Shown one piece after another: positions 5,340 through 6,899 of a stretch of DNA of 6,899 nucleotides (positions are counted from its first letter, which is position 1; each line of letters begins with the position of its first letter). Source of the DNA: Reyranella sp. (lineage in GTDB: Bacteria; Pseudomonadota; Alphaproteobacteria; Reyranellales; Reyranellaceae); assembly GCA_030679805.1 (NCBI GenBank), contig JAUXST010000071.1:1-6899 (forward strand), written 5' to 3'. The notes under the pieces were generated by a model, which was given only the letters and a program-made list of their open reading frames with translations, was not told the origin of the DNA and made no database searches. A program made the translations under genes and the position numbers.

Positions 5340-6899
5340 ATGAAAAAAATAATGAGACGGACGCTCGGGGCAATGGCCGCCGGCGTAATCATGGCGGCGG
5401 CCGGGCCTGTCCTGGCCCAGGGCAAGACCCTGAAGGTCGTGCAGCACGGCAACCTGACGATCCTGGATCCGGTCTGGACCACGGCCTACGTCACGCGCAA
5501 CCACGGCTACCTGATCTACGACACGCTTTTCGCCGCGGACGGCGACTATGTGGCCAAGCCGCAGATGGTCGACAAGTACACGGTGTCCCCCGACAAGCTT
5601 GTCTGGACGTTCACCCTGCGTGACGGCCTGGAATGGCACGATGGCAAGCCCGTTACCTCTGCGGACTGCGTCGCCTCGCTGACGCGCTGGTCGAAGCGCG
5701 ATCCGATGGGCCAGAAGCTCTTCGACTTCGTCAAGGAACTGAAGGTGGTCGACGCCAAGACCTTCCAGATGGTGCTGAAGGAGCCGTACGGCTTGGTGCT
5801 CGACTCGCTCAGCAAGCCGAGTTCGGTTGTGCCGTTCATGATGCCCAAGGCAGTCGCCGAGACCGACGCCTTCAAGCAGATCGATTCCTATGTCGGCTCG
5901 GGCCCGTTCATCTACCAGAAGGACGAGTCCAAGCCCGGCGAGAAGCATGTCTACCTGAAGAACCCGAAATACGCGCCGCGCGCCGAGGCGCCCTCCGGCC
6001 TGGCCGGCGGCAAGGTCGCCAAGGTCGACCGGGTCGAGATCATCGAGATGCCCGACCCGCAGCAGCAGGTGAATGCCCTCATCACGGGTGAGATCGACAT
6101 CATCGAGGCGCCGCCGCACGATCTGCTGCCGGTGCTGAAGAAGGACAAGAACATCGCGCTGGACGACTGGAACCCGCTGGGCCACGTCTTCGTCATCCGC
6201 TTCAACCATCTGGTGAAGCCGTTCGACAACCCCAAGATCCGCCTGGCCGCGCTCTACGCCATCAACCAGGAGGATTATCTCAAGGCGACTGTCGGCGATC
6301 CGGCCTACTATAAGGTCTGCGGTGCCGCCTTCATCTGCGGCACGCCCAACGCCACCACCAAGGGCACCGAGGAACTCCTGATCAAGTCCAACTTCGAGAA
6401 GTCGAAGGCGCTTCTGAAGGAGGCGGGCTACGACGGCACGCCGGTCGTGCTGATGCAGTCGACCACGCTGCCCATCCTCACCAACACTGCGCCGGTCACC
6501 AAGGCGCTGCTCGAAAAGGGCGGCTTCAAGGTCGATATGCAGTCGATGGATTGGCAGACCCTGGTCACCCGCCGCACCAAGAAGGATCCCGCCGACAAGG
6601 GCGGCTGGAACGTCTTCCACACCTACTCGGTGTCGGCCGACGCGTTGAACCCGATCTCCAACTCCTATTTCGTCGCCGCCGACGGCAAGCAGTGGTTCGG
6701 CTGGCCGACCGATCCCGAGATGGAGAAGCTGCGCGACGCCTATGCCAAGGAAACCGACCCGGCCAAGGCCAAGGCCCTGGCCGAGGCCGTGCAGCTCCGC
6801 GCCCTGGAGACCGCCCAGTTCGGCTGGATCGGCCAGTGGTACGGACCGGGAGCGCGCCGCACCAACGTCACGGGCTGGCTCAAGGCGCCTGTGCCGGTG
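5340..6899 (+). CDS. ABC transporter substrate-binding protein, family 5, copy 2 (3' truncated)
   Basis: 520 codons are visible and the frame is still open at the window edge; by comparison with the 528-residue upstream copy, only a few C-terminal residues should be missing. It is a paralogue of that gene with the same fold and presumed role as periplasmic solute receptor of a peptide-type ABC importer. The signal peptide has KK and RR at its start and a cleavage site VLA|Q after residue 26. Conserved blocks: LVWTFTLRDGLEWHDGKPVT (87-106), GSGPF (186-190), TGEIDIIEAPPHD (249-261) and Cys327/Cys333 in KVCGAAFICGTP. A block at about 351-375 is identical to the upstream copy. The two copies diverge most after about residue 425: here FVAADGKQWFGWPTD replaces a cysteine-containing segment of copy 1, and SVSADALNPIS replaces WVAADVLNPVM. 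This suggests a shifted or broadened ligand range, which is inference. Confidence 0.96.
   Translation, partial: MKKIMRRTLGAMAAGVIMAAAGPVLAQGKTLKVVQHGNLTILDPVWTTAYVTRNHGYLIYDTLFAADGDYVAKPQMVDKYTVSPDKLVWTFTLRDGLEWHDGKPVTSADCVASLTRWSKRDPMGQKLFDFVKELKVVDAKTFQMVLKEPYGLVLDSLSKPSSVVPFMMPKAVAETDAFKQIDSYVGSGPFIYQKDESKPGEKHVYLKNPKYAPRAEAPSGLAGGKVAKVDRVEIIEMPDPQQQVNALITGEIDIIEAPPHDLLPVLKKDKNIALDDWNPLGHVFVIRFNHLVKPFDNPKIRLAALYAINQEDYLKATVGDPAYYKVCGAAFICGTPNATTKGTEELLIKSNFEKSKALLKEAGYDGTPVVLMQSTTLPILTNTAPVTKALLEKGGFKVDMQSMDWQTLVTRRTKKDPADKGGWNVFHTYSVSADALNPISNSYFVAADGKQWFGWPTDPEMEKLRDAYAKETDPAKAKALAEAVQLRALETAQFGWIGQWYGPGARRTNVTGWLKAPVPV

Noticed and set aside
3667..5373. 568-codon open frame on the minus strand opposite the first binding-protein gene
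   Set aside because: It shares codon boundaries with the sense gene, so its stops would require sense TTA, CTA or TCA codons, which are nearly absent in this high-GC sequence. The sense frame has a signal peptide, ribosome binding site and family motifs; the antisense product has none.
4711..6485. Near-identical DNA blocks in the two receptor genes as a possible inserted repeat or mobile element
   Set aside because: The similarity runs in register along both whole genes, with many third-position differences and no terminal repeats. Ordinary gene duplication explains it.
5154..6620. 488-codon minus-strand frame that resembles the one opposite copy 1
   Set aside because: It has the same in-phase antisense geometry. 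The likeness between the two antisense products follows automatically from the sense genes being paralogues, so it is not evidence of a conserved antisense gene.

Overview
The window is a high-GC, densely coding stretch in which every supported gene lies on the + strand. It most likely comes from an alphaproteobacterium. The evidence is the gene order lgt, MidA/NDUFAF7-type methyltransferase, pgeF with 4-base stop/start overlaps, a codon usage that nearly avoids TTA, CTA and TCA, and the style of the two periplasmic binding proteins. The genus cannot be fixed from the sequence; a Rhodospirillales/Reyranella-like or Bradyrhizobium-like source is a guess.

Layout: bases 1-653 hold the 3' part of lgt (lipoprotein diacylglyceryl transferase). 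A GTG start at 677 (or GTG 650, overlapping the lgt stop) opens a 360-residue SAM-dependent methyltransferase of the MidA/NDUFAF7 family. Its stop overlaps the pgeF start as ATGA (1756-1759). Behind pgeF lies a possible 22-codon hydrophobic micro-ORF (2538-2606), which overlaps the start of a 317-residue unrecognised lipoprotein (2591-3544) with two similar-looking domains. These genes look like one envelope-maintenance operon: Lgt lipidates lipoproteins, PgeF edits peptidoglycan precursors, and the last gene encodes a predicted Lgt substrate.

After a 113-base gap come two tandem paralogous genes for family 5 (DppA/OppA-type) ABC-transporter substrate-binding proteins: 3658-5244 (complete, 528 aa) and 5340 to the window end (520 codons visible, only the extreme C-terminus missing). 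They are about two-thirds identical over a stretch counted by eye and differ most in the C-terminal lobe and in one cysteine pair. The 95-base spacer between them folds into two consecutive hairpins, the first a perfect 11-bp GC stem with a UUCG loop. It also holds an 8-codon mini-ORF whose stop overlaps the second start. No permease or ATPase gene is present here; they may lie downstream.

No mobile element, CRISPR array, tRNA or rRNA was seen. I find no clear undescribed system. The points most worth checking are the duplicated-domain lipoprotein next to the lgt operon, the divergence between the tandem binding proteins, and the structured spacer between them.
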